A stretch of 60,640 nucleotides of DNA from Zygnema cylindricum (taxonomy: Eukaryota > Streptophyta > Zygnematophyceae > Zygnematales > Zygnemataceae), in contig JBBHKE010001690.1 in NCBI GenBank assembly GCA_037447655.1, positions 1 through 60,640 on the forward strand. Direction: 5' to 3'. The position numbers were made by a program, and so were the translations under genes. Below are positions 44,128 through 56,244 of this stretch, piece by piece. A model generated the notes under the pieces. It saw only the letters and a program-made list of their open reading frames with translations, did not search any database and was not told where the DNA came from. Each line of letters opens with the position of its first letter. The stretch's first letter is position 1.

Positions 44128-45615
44128 ATTCAGATCATAATTCAAAAGTAGGTGAAAGTACGCCCATACAATATGCCTATTCTACGCAAAACATACAATA
44201 TGACCTTAAGACCCATATTGTATTGGCCGCAAAATAAAAAAAAAATAGTAATAGGGTTGAGTTCCACATCGATCGATAGAGAATTAAACATCATGCCTAA
44301 ATTTTGAAAAACATTCGGACAAAAAAATATTTTTGTGTGAGGTTTGAGGTACTTTTTATTTGAACTGTCACATTTGGACAATATGACGTTCGTTGATCAA
44401 AGAAGCGATCTAAAAAAATCACATAAAAAGCCCATAACACAACTTACGATAGGACATTCTGTCATATTAGCATATACAATTTTGAAGGCCACATAAATAA
44501 AGCCTCAAATTGACCAAACAAGCAGTATGGGACAATAAAAAATATATAGTCCACATTGCCAAAAAAACCGCAGTTTTTTTGCCGTCCGAGGTTTTTTTTT
44601 TTTTTCCCGGTTTTTTTTCCCGCGCAATGTCATCATCCTAAGGGTATGTCCCCATGTACTTGGAACTTAGCGAACTTACTTTGTATTTTAGCTTGGATCT
44701 GCCGGACCCGATTTTCAAGTGTCCCTATGTGTAAGAACGTAATCGTAACTTACGCTTGTGACGATTGTATATGTCGACAATACCTATGACGGCTGTCAGG
44801 GACTACAATCTGTGTTGTCGCAGGTTATTTTTTGGAACTGCTTGTGACTTCGCATGTCACATAGTGACATTGTAGACGTACCGCATTCCAGCCTGTGCAA
44901 TTTCACGGATGAAAAAGATGCGTTATGCCTTTGCGTCTCTTGTCCGGTCGACGTGAAATGGCATCGTAATTTCAAGATCGAGACCCCTACAAAAAAATAA
45001 AATTCGTACTGAACAAAAAACGGACAAAACCAAACAAATTGTGTACTTTTATTAGTCGTATTGAACACAAACAGACAAAACATAGCGAATTCTGTACTTT
45101 TCTTTGTCCTTAGAAATCGTATGAAAATTTTCGAAAATTACGGCACCCGCGAATGTATGTTCATATTTGTTTATCGGAAATACCTAGTTTTAAAACACAT
45201 CGCGCATGTGTTTTAAACATATGGTTGAAGATGACGTTTTTTGTCATGGAAGTGGGTCGAAAAACACAAGACGACAAATTTTCGTTCATCCTAAGTTCGA
45301 GGATGACGCAAATTGTACTCTACAAATTTGCGATTCCTTCGTACGGTTGCAACTTAGGCAGTACGGCGCTAAGTTTTACAGGAAAACCACAGAAAAAAAC
45401 CCTTACTTATGCACATGGGGACATACCCTAAGCATTTTTGGTTCGCTAAAAAATTTCGTTCGGCGGCGTGCGCTGTACTATGATCATACGTCAAACTCGT
45501 ACAGGGGTGTGCACAACGCCCACACATACAGTGTGCCTTACGAGTTTTGTGCCGAGTTTTGTGTGACTACTAAAGGCCTACCATAAAAACGCCACTTTTG
45601 AACAATGATTCAGAT
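44128..45615. mobile_element. hAT-like MITE copy 1 (with an inner MITE), 8-bp duplication ATTCAGAT
   Basis: The element proper is 44,136-45,607. Its termini CATAATTCAAAAGTAGG and (reverse complement) CATTGTTCAAAAGTGG are flanked by perfect ATTCAGAT on both sides (44,128-44,135; 45,608-45,615). The related sequence at 59,836-59,880 has ATTCAGAT once and no insert, i.e. an empty site. CA-starting ends and 8-bp duplications are hAT hallmarks. It codes for nothing. A TAA-type MITE (44,642-45,428) inserted into it later. Confidence 0.88.
44642..45428. mobile_element. TAA-duplicating MITE, copy 1
   Basis: This 787-bp element has 16-bp terminal inverted repeats GGGTATGTCCCCATGT, perfect at both ends, and TAA on each side. 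No open frame. Three-base TAA/TTA duplications and G-rich ends suggest the PIF/Harbinger group. Confidence 0.85.
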
Positions 45616-46527
45616 TGTACAAAACAAAACAAACGTGACGAAGAAAATGAAAGAAAGGAAAACAAAAACGTCTACTTCTTACGACCAATCACAGTCCGGT
45701 AGCCGTAATTTCAAAGCCGTACAAATGACTTGGCAGATAACGACGGCTCAGATTTAAATTGTACGGCGGAAGATCGTCCAACCAATCGAAAGCACCAACC
45801 AATCGTTCTCGGACCTGACGGAACCTGACGTGTCAATAAAAAGCATGAGTACAGTACAGAAAAAGACAAAAAAGAGAAAACGAAGATACAAAAAACAGGG
45901 ACGTCACAAACTGTTGAATTCTCAACATCTGTACGAATGAGACATCAATGCAATAAACCTAATCGGGTAAAGTTCAGAATTAGTACTCGTGCTTGTGTCA
46001 GATGTACCTTTTTGTCTTTTCTGACGAACGGTCGGGTTTTGACCATTGGACCGTATACATGAAACGACAAATATGCAAGCTGTACATGTACGTCAGGCAA
46101 CAATTTTCAAAAAAGGTCGACTAGAGACTCTATGATCATGGACTTGCCCAGTTGTCAGAACAGTTGGCGGTATAACCTGGAATATTCCATAAAATTTCGA
46201 ATATTCGATAATAGTTGACTTTGTTATAAAAATGGTTCATGTGACATGTACAACAAGACTTTCATTACGTCACAAACTGTTGGATTTTTTGTCGAAGGAA
46301 TTGAGTTTGTCGTTTGTGGCGGTAATGAGCGACGGGAAAGAGGTGTGCCCATGTGTCAAAGTATAAATGTTTTTTGTCGTTTTGGCACAAAACTGAAATG
46401 GCAACGAGAAAATGAATTGCCGTACGGAAAATAGGCGTCATCTTTCACCTTTGAAATGTACTTTTATATTTGGCGTCTTTTTGGATGTGCGCATGTAAGC
46501 GAAACTTTGAAGCGTACTTTTTTTTCC
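45616..46527. repeat. Local repeat block (CCAAT-rich unit plus downstream unit), no gene
   Basis: 45,616-45,905 matches 59,850-60,150 and, more weakly, 55,757-56,000. All contain CCAATCA-type motifs and A/G-rich tails. 45,993-46,516 matches 57,205-57,730. Continuous homology across inserted MITEs shows these are copies of a larger repeat or segmental duplication. Short open frames inside are not conserved between copies. Confidence 0.65.
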
Positions 46528-46530
46528 TAA

Positions 46531-47290
46531 GGGTACGTCACCATGTAATCGGTACTTTCATAAAGCAGTTTGGACTGTAGTAATGGCGTGTCCCCATGTA
46601 ACCGATATTTTGAAACGTTATTTTGGAATTTAGCGCTGAATTTACGTTGTACTTTTCAAAGTGTGCCTATGTGAATCTTTACTTGCGAGTTCATTATTTT
46701 TAATATGTGGCAGTTGTACACGGCGCAAATACTTGCGACACTTGTAGACGCCAACAACTGCTGACATTTGTAGACGCCAACGATCTCGGAACAAACTGCG
46801 GACATTTGTACGCCGCAAAGAGCTCTTGACATACTGGGACAATTCTCGACGCCAACTGTGATTTGTTAACGCCCACACGTGAATGACATAAGAAATCGCC
46901 TACGTCTACAAAATGACATTTGTAGACGCCCACAAGTGGACAACATAAGCAAACGGACAAAAATTTTTTTTTTCGTGTATTCTCCCCAATCCAAAAAAAT
47001 AAATGAAAACTTTTGACGCGTGCAACCCAAGCTTTCAATTCGTCAATAGGGTAGTATTTTCATTAAAAGCAGGTCGCGATTTGATTCCAGTGCAAGTGTG
47101 AAGATGAGATGGAAGTGGGTCGCGATGATAATAGTGCAAAATCGTTGTACTTTTCAAGTTCCAAGATGACGCAGAATGTATTTGAGTTTTTGCCCATTTT
47201 TCGTGCGGCGTAATATTTTCAAGTAGGAAGTCCCATTTTCTGTGTAAACGACGGAAAAAAACCCTTACTTGAACACATGGGGACACGCCC
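46531..47290. mobile_element. TAA-duplicating MITE, copy 2
   Basis: This 760-bp element starts GGGTACGTCACCATGT, ends with the reverse complement of GGGCGTGTCCCCATGT, and has TAA on both sides. The right end matches copy 1 inward through AAGTAAGGGTTTTTTTC. The related locus at ~57,735-57,765 lacks it. Confidence 0.85.
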
Positions 47291-47321
47291 TAAGATTCTC
47301 CTCCGTACTACTTTGCAGAGC

Positions 47322-47898
47322 GTCCCAATCATAGTTCAAAAGTAGGCGTTTTTATGGTAGGCCTTTGGTAGGCACACAAAACTTGGCACAAAACTCGGGC
47401 AGAGTAGGCATAATGTTTGTGTGTGCGTTTTGCACACTCTTCTACGAAGGTACGAATTAGGCTTGTCGTCAAAGTCTGGTACGCCGTCGAGCAAATTTTT
47501 TAGCGGCCCGACGCGGCGTGGGATGAAATTCCGAGGGAAAAAAAAAAACCCGAAAAAAAAAAGGGAACGTAAGTCCTATCGTAAGGTGTGTTATATGCTT
47601 TTCATGTGATCTTCTTAGATCACTACTTTGATAAGCAACCCTCCGTTCGTCCAAATCTGACGGTTTAAATAAAAAATACCTCAAAACTCATGGAAAAATA
47701 ACAATTTGTAGACTGTTTTTCAAAATTTAGACATGACGTTTATTTCTCTATCGTTTGATGTGCAACTCAACCTTGATACTATTATTTTTCATTTTGCGAC
47801 CAATACAATATGGGTCTTTAGGCCATATTGTATGTTTTAAGTACAATAGGCATATTTTATGGGCCTACTTTCACCTACTTTTGAACTATGGACCCAAT
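47322..47898. mobile_element. hAT-like MITE copy 2
   Basis: The element is 47,330-47,890 (561 bp) with perfect 17-bp inverted ends CATAGTTCAAAAGTAGG. The flanks GTCCCAAT and GACCCAAT are an 8-bp duplication with one mismatch. The empty counterpart is at ~57,790 (GCGTTCCAATTTGCTAAAATG). It is the same family as copy 1 in the opposite orientation. No coding capacity. Confidence 0.88.
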
Positions 47899-47922
47899 GT
47901 GCAAAAATGAAATCGGAACATT

Positions 47923-48264
47923 AATATGTGACTGTTGTAGACGTAGGCATTTTCGGAATTTTGACATGTGACGGTTGTAGACAAGGACTTTTCAGAACTT
48001 TGACATGTGACGGTTGTAGACGTAGGTATTTTCGGAACTTTGACATATGACGGTTGTAGATGTAGGCATTCGGAACTTTGACATGTGACGGATGTAGACG
48101 TAGGCATTTTCGGTACTTTGACATGTGACGGTTGTAGACATAGGCATTTTCACAGCTTTGACATGTGACGGTTGTAGACGTAGGCATTTTCGGTACTTTG
48201 ACATGTGACAGTTGTAGACATAGGCATTTTCGGTACTTTGACATGTGACGTTTGTAAACGTAGG
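47923..48264. repeat. ~40-bp minisatellite
   Basis: About eight units of ACATGTGACGGTTGTAGACG plus TAGGCATTTTCGGTACTTTG are present. One or two degenerate units of the same type occur at the related locus (57,830-57,910), so the array expanded here. The unit is not a multiple of three and open frames across it are artefacts. Confidence 0.9.
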
Positions 48265-48646
48265 TACAATTTTGTGACGGATGAAGACAACTATAAAAAT
48301 TTCGCCAATCATTGACGCCAACAATAACAACAACAGTTGTAGACGTCTAAATTTTTGTAATTTTGTGACATTGTCCAACTCTAGTAATGAGAGTACGGAG
48401 AACGACAACAAAGACGCGAACTAAAAAAAGAAATGGAAATGAAAATAGAACGTGGACGAAAGAGACCTTGATGATTGAAATGAGGATTTTTTTCGAAATT
48501 TAATTAACTAATTCTCTTAAATGACTCAATATAGTTTGTTTACCAAAGATGCATCAATAGACAACTTTTACTAAAGAAACTCTTAAAGATATCAAGGGAA
48601 AGGAGTCAAAATCAAATAATATTGAGGTAGAAAAATATGGCTGTTG
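48265..48646. other. Intergenic, no gene seen
   Basis: The stretch is degenerate and AT-rich, the target flank of the copia element that follows; GTTGTAGACG echoes of the minisatellite fade out by ~48,350. Confidence 0.45.
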
Positions 48647-48651
48647 AAGGA

Positions 48652-49659
48652 TGCTAAATTATTAGACTTATAAAGTATTTTTTAGGTCTAAATAGCTTAG
48701 TGAAAAATAGAAAAGAAAAGCTTAGGCAGTGTGCCTCCTTCTCTTCCCTCTATCTCCCATACTTGTAGTAGTCACTAAAGGAAAGAGAGGGTGGTGGAGC
48801 CATGGCTGCCTTGGCTCTTTAGGCAGGTCAGAATAAGTGGCATAAGTCACTTCAAACAAAAAAGTTGAGTCCGGCAAGACTCAAACCTCCAACCGACAGA
48901 TCGAGGAGTAGCCGTCAGCTTTAGCCGGTTTTTCGTAGAAGTCCGTTTGAGTACATGGGGTATGATTAGTATTTAAACATGTGAGAGTTCACTAATCTGA
49001 TTAACGAAATTACAGATAAGTAATATTGAAACAAAATGAAATATAGTGTGAACGTGAAACCGCGCGAAACAAATTTACCGGACATTGATTTTCAACGACT
49101 AGTATTCAAAGCCGATTTGGATCTGACGGCACGCATCATCGGTGAGATTTGAAAATGGTCGCTTTGGCGGTTTTCAGGCGTGACATGACCTGGCACAACG
49201 TGGCAAGATAATATTGGGAAGCGGGAATCGGAGAGAGCATGAGGACAAGTCCACAGGAGACAGGCGTCCGCTCAATGGCCGTGTTGTACACAAACCGTAG
49301 AGAAAGTACACCTGCCACAACACCTTTCTGTTCTTTACTGTTATTTGATTGGTTTGTACATCACTAGATAAGGGTTGTGAAAGGGGTTTAGGACTTAGGA
49401 GATTTAGGAGGTAGCCGCCTCTCTCCCAGTGAGCTTGTACATTTTTTGGCATCTTTGTCACTTAAAAATTATTCGCCTGGTTGGGCATTTTCAATGATTT
49501 CTTTTGATGCGGACTTGAGGAGTCTAAACAGCACAGGGGTACAGTCTGATTGCTTGCTTGCCTACTTGGGTACCTTTGATCCTAGTTGAAGAAGGGTTAT
49601 TAAAAAACTATCTAAAGGTTACTTCAATTCTGTAATCTAATGGGGGACTCAGAATTGCA
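48652..49659 (+). repeat. 5' LTR of the copia element at 48.6 kb
   Basis: It has TG...CA ends and ~1 kb aligns with the 3' LTR with scattered differences. A minus-strand tRNA-like block lies at ~48,866-48,940. The gag ATG (49,640) is inside the last 20 bp. Confidence 0.93.
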
Positions 49660-52600
49660 GGTTATGTGCCCACGTTCTAGGGTGCCCATCTTCAACGGAT
49701 CTGGGATCATTTATTGGGATTCCATGATGGTAGGGGCTTTGCGTGAAAAACGATACTAGGGTATCGTCACTGGAGAAGTGAAACGTCCATATCAAGGAAT
49801 TCCACCAAGTGTAGTGGAGTGTGGTTTTCTGCAGCAGTATCTGCTCCCATGGAGGAGGCAAACAGCGGGGACAACATTGTGTCGAAAAGGGGAAAGGGAA
49901 AGAGACACCTCTTACTCCTATCGCCACGGCACCCGAAGCGGCAAAGACCGAAGAAAACGATATTCAAATGTGGGAATACAGAAACATGGCTTCCAGGCAC
50001 TTCATTCAGAGGTATCTTACTTAAGCTTTGGCAACCTCCCATCTCCATATCTTAAGGCCGAGGGGTTATGGCCTTAGTGGAGATCTATAGAGCTAGTACC
50101 ATTCAAGATCTCTAGTTGGCTGAGCAACGGTTAGGGAGTATACTTACAAAGGGGGGAAAATGCTAGACTATTATAATGACCTCTCTTATTTGTATATGGA
50201 GATGGGGAGTGTCGGGTGGACCGATAAAATTAAGATGAAAGTCAACACTCTCATCATGAAGCTGCCTAATGAGTTTGGGAACATAGTGTTCCGAATGCAG
50301 GAAATGGATGACACTTTGTGGAAGTGGAATATAGTGGTCTGGATGATACTTATCTTGGAGAACACTATCGAGATTCAGAGAGGAGGAAAGAGCGTTCAAG
50401 CTCTAGCTACCGGTACAGACCGGTGGGGGAAGGATTCGAGGAAGCCATATAGCAACTTCAAGGGAGAGAAAGATCATACTAGAGGTCCGAGGCCTCCAAA
50501 GGGCCTTTGTCATTTAAACAAAACGCCGGAACACTTCATAGCTGATTGCACCAAGCAATCAGAACAGAGGCTTCAAGAAAGCCGTGGAAGAGGTTCTTTC
50601 GGGGGAAAGAAAAAGGCACTTGTGGTCACACAGGTGAAAGGGGAGACGTAGGAGGATAAGTCCTCTGAGGAGGAAGATGGAGAGCTTCTCCTAGACGAGA
50701 ATTTGGAGGAGAAGGAGATTCCTTGAAAACAAAAGTGTACCCTCGGAGCAAATAGGGAACCTCCACAGGAATGATGGATCATCAATACAGGTGCATCCAT
50801 GCATATCTATTGTGACAAGCACCTTTTTACCTAGCTAAGAAAGATCCCCACTGTAGAGATAGAGTACGAGGATGGGAGAGTAGTTTCTACAACTCTAGTT
50901 AAATTGAAAGATCTGAAAGTCTAAGTAAAGGGTAAGACTTCTATACTCACTTTCCATATGTACTTTATATCCGTCAGTTGAGCAAAAATTTTGTTTTTTT
51001 TTCTGTATTAGATGATAAGGAGGTTGATACTTTCACTAGAAAGGAAGTCTTTACAGCTAAGTATGGGGATGAAGTCTACTTCACAGCAAATAAGGGTAGC
51101 CAAGGAATGTTTTGGCTTAACCAGAGTAATGAAAAGAAGAACGCTTACTATGTTAGTGTTCCAACCTTTTATAATTTGGCATAAGCGGTTGGGGAATGTG
51201 CACTTTGATATGCTCAAGAAAATGAAGAAGCTAGGTGTACTGGAAGGCATTTAGTTTGGGGATAATAAAACGTTGGATGATTGTAGTGGCTGTGCCTAAG
51301 GTAAGGCTCACAGACTTCCATTTCCCAAACCTGCCACTTACAAAGGTGAGAAAGTACTAGATTTGGTCCACCTAGATATCAGGGGACCAACAAAAGTACC
51401 TTCGGTAGGAGGTAAGGGGTTCATAATTACAATTAATGATGAGTGGTCTAGATACTCTGGAGTCTACTTCCTTAAAACAAAGTCTGAAACACAATCTTGC
51501 TTTAAAGAATATAATGCTTGGAGTGAGAAGTTGCACGGAACCGCTATTAAAAGAATAACAAGTGACAATGGGGGAGAATATACCTCTAACCAGTTTGAGA
51601 AGTATCTAAGGGAGGAGGGAGTCAATTATCAGAAAATTATACCTTATAATCCATAGCAAAATGGGGTAGCTGAGAGGTTGAACGGAACTCTAGGAGATAG
51701 TGTATATAGTATGTTGGCCGACAAAAGGATTGGAAAAAGGTTTTGGGCCGAGGCCATGAACTATGCTAACTACATGAAGAATAGAGTTTGTACCTCAGCT
51801 GTGAAAGGAATGACACCTTATGAGAGATGGGTTGGAAGGAAACCAAATATTTCTCACCTGAAAGTATTCAGTAGTCAAGTTTATTGTCTTGACAGAGATA
51901 GAAAGAACTGGAAATCAGATGCTAAAGGGAAATCGAGTTATTTTGTGGGATATGATAAGAATGTGAAGGGATATAGAGTCTATGACTTAGCTAAACAAGA
52001 TATCATTCTGGTAAAACATCTAGTTGTCCTGGATGAAAGGAAGTCATTTGACCTTTTCAAATACACTAAGAAGATAAAAATCAGCTTGTAGTCTAAAGGT
52101 GAGGAAGACTCGGATCTTCCCAGAAGAGACATGAGTGAAAAACTGATTGCACATTCAAGGGAGATCCACGATGAAGGAGAAAAACCAGAATTTGCCCATG
52201 TCCCTACACATTTTGAGGAGACATAAGAGGAGGAGATGGAACCGGCTTCCACAGATAGGGGAGCGGATGAGGTAGTGAGGAGGAACGCAGGACTTCCCTC
52301 CATCCTAGCTTTGAACTTTGAAGGAGGACGAAGGAGCAGCAAAAGGCTTCATGGAAGATAAGCCGCTCACAAGGTAACTAAGTTGTCTCACCTTGATGAG
52401 CCTCAGTCATACTCGGAGGCAATAGACATTGCGTAGAAGGATAGATGGGTTAGAGCCATAAATGATGAGTTGGCATCCATCATGGAAGCTTATACGTGGG
52501 AACGAGTGGACTGTCCTCCGAACATAAAATCCATCAGGTGCAAATGGGTGTTTAAACTGAAACTGAACCCAGATAATACCATTGAAAAATATAAGGCTCG

Positions 52601-53982
52601 GTTGGTAGCAAAGGGGTTCACTCAAAAAGAAAAGATAGATTATGAAAAGACCTTTGCTCCTATGGTACAGTTCCCATCAGTAAGGATTCTCGTTAGTCTA
52701 GCGACAACGAAAGATATGGAAATACACCAGATGGATAATTAGACCGCCTTCTTCAATGGTGAACTAGAGGAGGAAATCTTCATTTGGCAACAAGAAAGAT
52801 TTGTAGAGGAAGGAGAGGAGAGCAAAGTCTGCAAATTAATAAAGTCCTTATATAGACTTAAGCAGGCTCCCAAGCAATGGAATAAGACACTAGATGAGTT
52901 TCTCACCATCCAGGGATATATCCGGATTAGTTCAGACCATTTTATTTATATGTTTGAGGATGAGAATGGTGTTATTTTCATTGCAATTTATATGGATGAC
53001 TTGCAGGTGTTAGGTAAATCTATGGAAAAAAGAATAAGTTAAAGAAGATCTTAGAAGCAGATTTGATACAAATGATCTAAGAGAGGCAAAATACATCTTG
53101 GGAATACAAATGGAAAGAGATAGGGGGAAAAGCATAATCAAAGTTACTCAGAAAGAATCTAAAGGGAACATGATCGAGAAATTCCAAATGGAAAAGGCAA
53201 ACAGCTGTACAACTCCCATGGACTAGAAGAAAATAAGTGATGGGAGTGTAGGAGAAGTAGTGATAATCTTAGATGATCAGATGAGTGCTGAAGAAAGACA
53301 ATTTATTATGTCTATTTCTTACAGTTAATTTGTAGGAAGTCCAATCTATTTTATGAATTGTATTAGTTTGGATATAGTGGCAGCTGTTAGAGTTCGTAGT
53401 ATGAGTCTTAATGATCCTAGAAAGAGAGACATGGAGGCAGCAAAGAGAGTCATAAGATATCTGGTGGGTACTAGGGAATTATGGTTGCATTTGGGAGGGG
53501 AACACAGTGCCATCACCACTTGGAGTGATGCTAGTTATGGAGATGCACCTATGAGAAGATGCACTTCTGGGTATGTATTCTATGTGGGGGAAGGTGCTTG
53601 CTGTTGGAGTAGCAAGCAACAAAAGGTGGTTGTTCAGTCCACTATAGAGGCTGAGTACATGGCCTCTTATTGTGCTGTGAAATAATTGATTTGGGTAAAG
53701 TCATTGCGGCAAGAACTAGGGTATATGAAGAAAGGGGTGCATGAAGTCTTATGTGATAATCAGGCTGCAATTCCAATTGTAGCCAATCCAAAACATCATT
53801 TAAAGGCAAAAACATAGACATAAGGTTGAGTTTTGTGAGGGAAAAAGTCGAAAAAAAAATTGTGAGAGATGTGTATAAACCAGATGGAGAAATGATTGCT
53901 GATATGATGACCAAACCTTTGCCCTCACCCAAACTCAAATATTGTACAGAGAAGTGTGGACTAAGAGAAAAATTTAAATAAG
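49640..53982 (+). pseudogene. Copia gag-pol polyprotein, heavily decayed
   Basis: It starts at ATG 49,640 in the LTR. Gag: FNGSGIIYWDSMMVGAL. The zinc knuckle reads CHLNKTPEHFIADC, its second Cys replaced by Asn. Protease reads NTGAS instead of DTGAS (~50,800). Integrase: HKRLGNVHFDML, GCA-stop-GKAH, [65 protein letters not shown]-stop, YMDDLQVLGKS. RNase H: DASYGDAPMRRC, STIEAEYMAS. More than ten stops and several shifts. It is most similar to the copia fragments at 24,756-28,469. Confidence 0.9.
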
Positions 53983-54000
53983 ACTAGAAAATAACGGCAA

Positions 54001-55003
54001 TGTTGAATTATTAGATATATAAAGTATTTTCTTGGTCTGAATAGCTTAGTGAAAATAGAAAAGAAAAGCGTAGGCAGTCTGCCTCCGCCTCTTCCCTCTA
54101 TCCCACATACTTGTTGTAGTCACTGAAGGAAAGAGAGGGTGGTAGAGCCATGGCTGCCTTGGCTCTTTAGGCAGGTTAGAAGAAATGACATACGACACTT
54201 CTAACAAAAAGGTTGAGTCCGGCAAGACTCGAACCTCCGACTGGCAGAGCGAGGCGTAGCCGTCAGCTTTAGCCGGTCTGTAGTTAAAGTCCGTTAGAGT
54301 ACATGGGGTGTGATTCGTATTTAAACATGTTATAGTTCACTAATCCGATTAACGAAATTATGGATATGTAACATAAAAACAAAATGAAATATAGTGCGAA
54401 CGTGAAACCTCACGAAACAAATTTATCGGACATTGATTTTCAACGGCTAGTATTAAAAGCCGATTTGGATCTGACGACATGCATCATCGCCGAGATCTCA
54501 AAATGGTCGCTTTGGCGGTTTTTGGCGTGACATGACTTGGCGCCACGTGGCAAGATAATATTAGGAAGCTGGAATATTGGAGAGCATGAGGACAAGTCTA
54601 GAGGAGATAAGCGTCCGCTCAATGGCTGAGTCCGACACAGACCGTACAGAAAGTACATCGGCCATAGTACCTTTGTGTACCTTATTGTTCTTTGATTGGT
54701 TAGTACATCAGTAGATAGGGGTTGCAAGAGGGGTTTAGGACTTAGGAGATTTAGGAGGTAGCCGCCTCTCTCCCAGAGCGCTTATACATTTAGGCATCTT
54801 TGCCACTTCATAATTAATCGATTGGTTGGGCGTTTTTAGTGATTTATTTTCCTGGGACTCAGGGGAGTCGAGGCTGCACAGGGGTACAGTCAAATTCTTG
54901 CTTGCCTACTTGAGTACCTGTGATCCTAGCTGAAGAAGGGTTAGTCAAAAAATTAATAGAGGCTTCCTGAATTCTGTAGTCCAAAAAGGGACACAGAATT
55001 GCA
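54001..55003 (+). repeat. 3' LTR of the copia element at 48.6 kb
   Basis: It runs from TGTTGAATTATTAG to GGGACACAGAATTGCA, followed by AAGGA. The gag start codon region is still recognisable but mutated (AAAAAGGGACACAG). The tRNA-like block at 54,211-54,290 keeps a perfect B-box-like GGTTCGAGTCT on the minus strand. Confidence 0.93.
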
Positions 55004-55008
55004 AAGGA

Positions 55009-56244
55009 CATTGCAAATACACCACATATCGTTATTTTTGTTAAATATTTTCCGCCACTTCAAACATCTTTGCTCTCTACACACATATTGGAATGTGGAT
55101 TCGATGGTTGCGATTAGAATGTAAGATCTCACATTACTACGTGGTTGTCTCCAATCAAAATTTGGACGTGGGTGTTAGAAAAAAAAAACATTTTAAGAGG
55201 AGAAAAAAACATTAACACTATTAGGGATACGTGGTGTACTACACGAGTTATGTGGAGTTATAGTGATACATCATACTGTCATTTTTTGACACATTGTAGG
55301 TCAAGAGTATTGGAAGATGTTACAAACAATATAAAGTACATAAAAATTGAAATAATTAATGTTTATGTATCGCCATATTGCTCCATTATGTTTTGTTATA
55401 TCGCGTTTTGAATTTGTAGACACATCCATTTGACACATCGCAATAAAATCGCCATATTCAGCTACTCATATATAGAGACGATAAATGGATTATCGGGTCC
55501 CTTAAATGAGGTACAGATTGAATATAGGCAAGGGGCCTTCGATACACAACAATTTAAAGCATAAATGTACAAATAGTGCAATGAAGTATACGGTGACACA
55601 TTGAGATTGTACACTTTACATGGCAATCCGGAAAATCCTTTGAAGAGTATCATTTTTTTTCACTAGACTATACCGTACGCCAAAATGGTCCACCAGTACA
55701 TGTATCCGTACAAATATATAATGTACCCTCCGGCACAATTATAAAGGAGAGATTTGACGATGAAAGAAATGACGAGAAAGAAAACAAAAAAGTGTACTCC
55801 TCGGAGCCAATCAGGGCCCGGTAGCCGTCAAATGATTGGACAGTATATGACGCTTCTGATGGAATCGTACGGCCAAAAATTGTACATCCAATGAATAGCA
55901 GTTTTAGACCAAACTGACGGTCCTGAACTTGTCAGTTACAAAACTAAAAGTGAAGAATATGAAAATGACAAAAGGAAAAGAAAGACGAAGTGGCAAGAGA
56001 ACAAAAAAAAAAGCTAAAAACGATAACAATATAAATGATATGAAAGCCCAAAAAAAAAATGATTAAAAAAAAACACATCAATATCACTGTTAAAAAAACC
56101 AAATATAAAATATTGTACGAATTTGTACCAAAACGTACAAAATCCATCGAAATACCACACTTTTATGCTTTACCAAGAATCCCCTTAAAAAGTAATTTTG
56201 GTACCGCGCCCAAGTTCACCAGGGAAGATGGGTCGACGGCATTT
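55009..56244. other. No gene; contains one copy of the CCAAT-rich repeat
   Basis: 55,757-56,000 is the weakest of the three copies of the unit seen at 45,616 and 59,850. The rest is AT-rich without a coding signal. Confidence 0.45.

Larger units (their letters stand above)
48647..55008 (+). mobile_element. Complete decayed Ty1/copia element with AAGGA duplication
   Basis: The element is 48,652-55,003, with AAGGA before (48,647-48,651) and after (55,004-55,008). LTRs: 48,652-49,659 and 54,001-55,003, starting TGCTAAATTATTAG / TGTTGAATTATTAG and ending CAGAATTGCA. The primer-binding site GGTTATGTGCCCACG is at 49,660-49,674. The polypurine tract before 54,001 has decayed (AAAATAACGGCAA). Confidence 0.94.

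Noticed and set aside
44136-47890. One 3.8-kb foldback transposon with ~560-bp inverted arms
   Set aside because: Each arm has its own inverted ends, its own 8-bp target duplication and its own empty site elsewhere in the window. They are two copies of one MITE in opposite orientation.
47992-48411. A repeat protein encoded by the 40-bp minisatellite
   Set aside because: Unit length is not a multiple of three and the related locus has no comparable frame.
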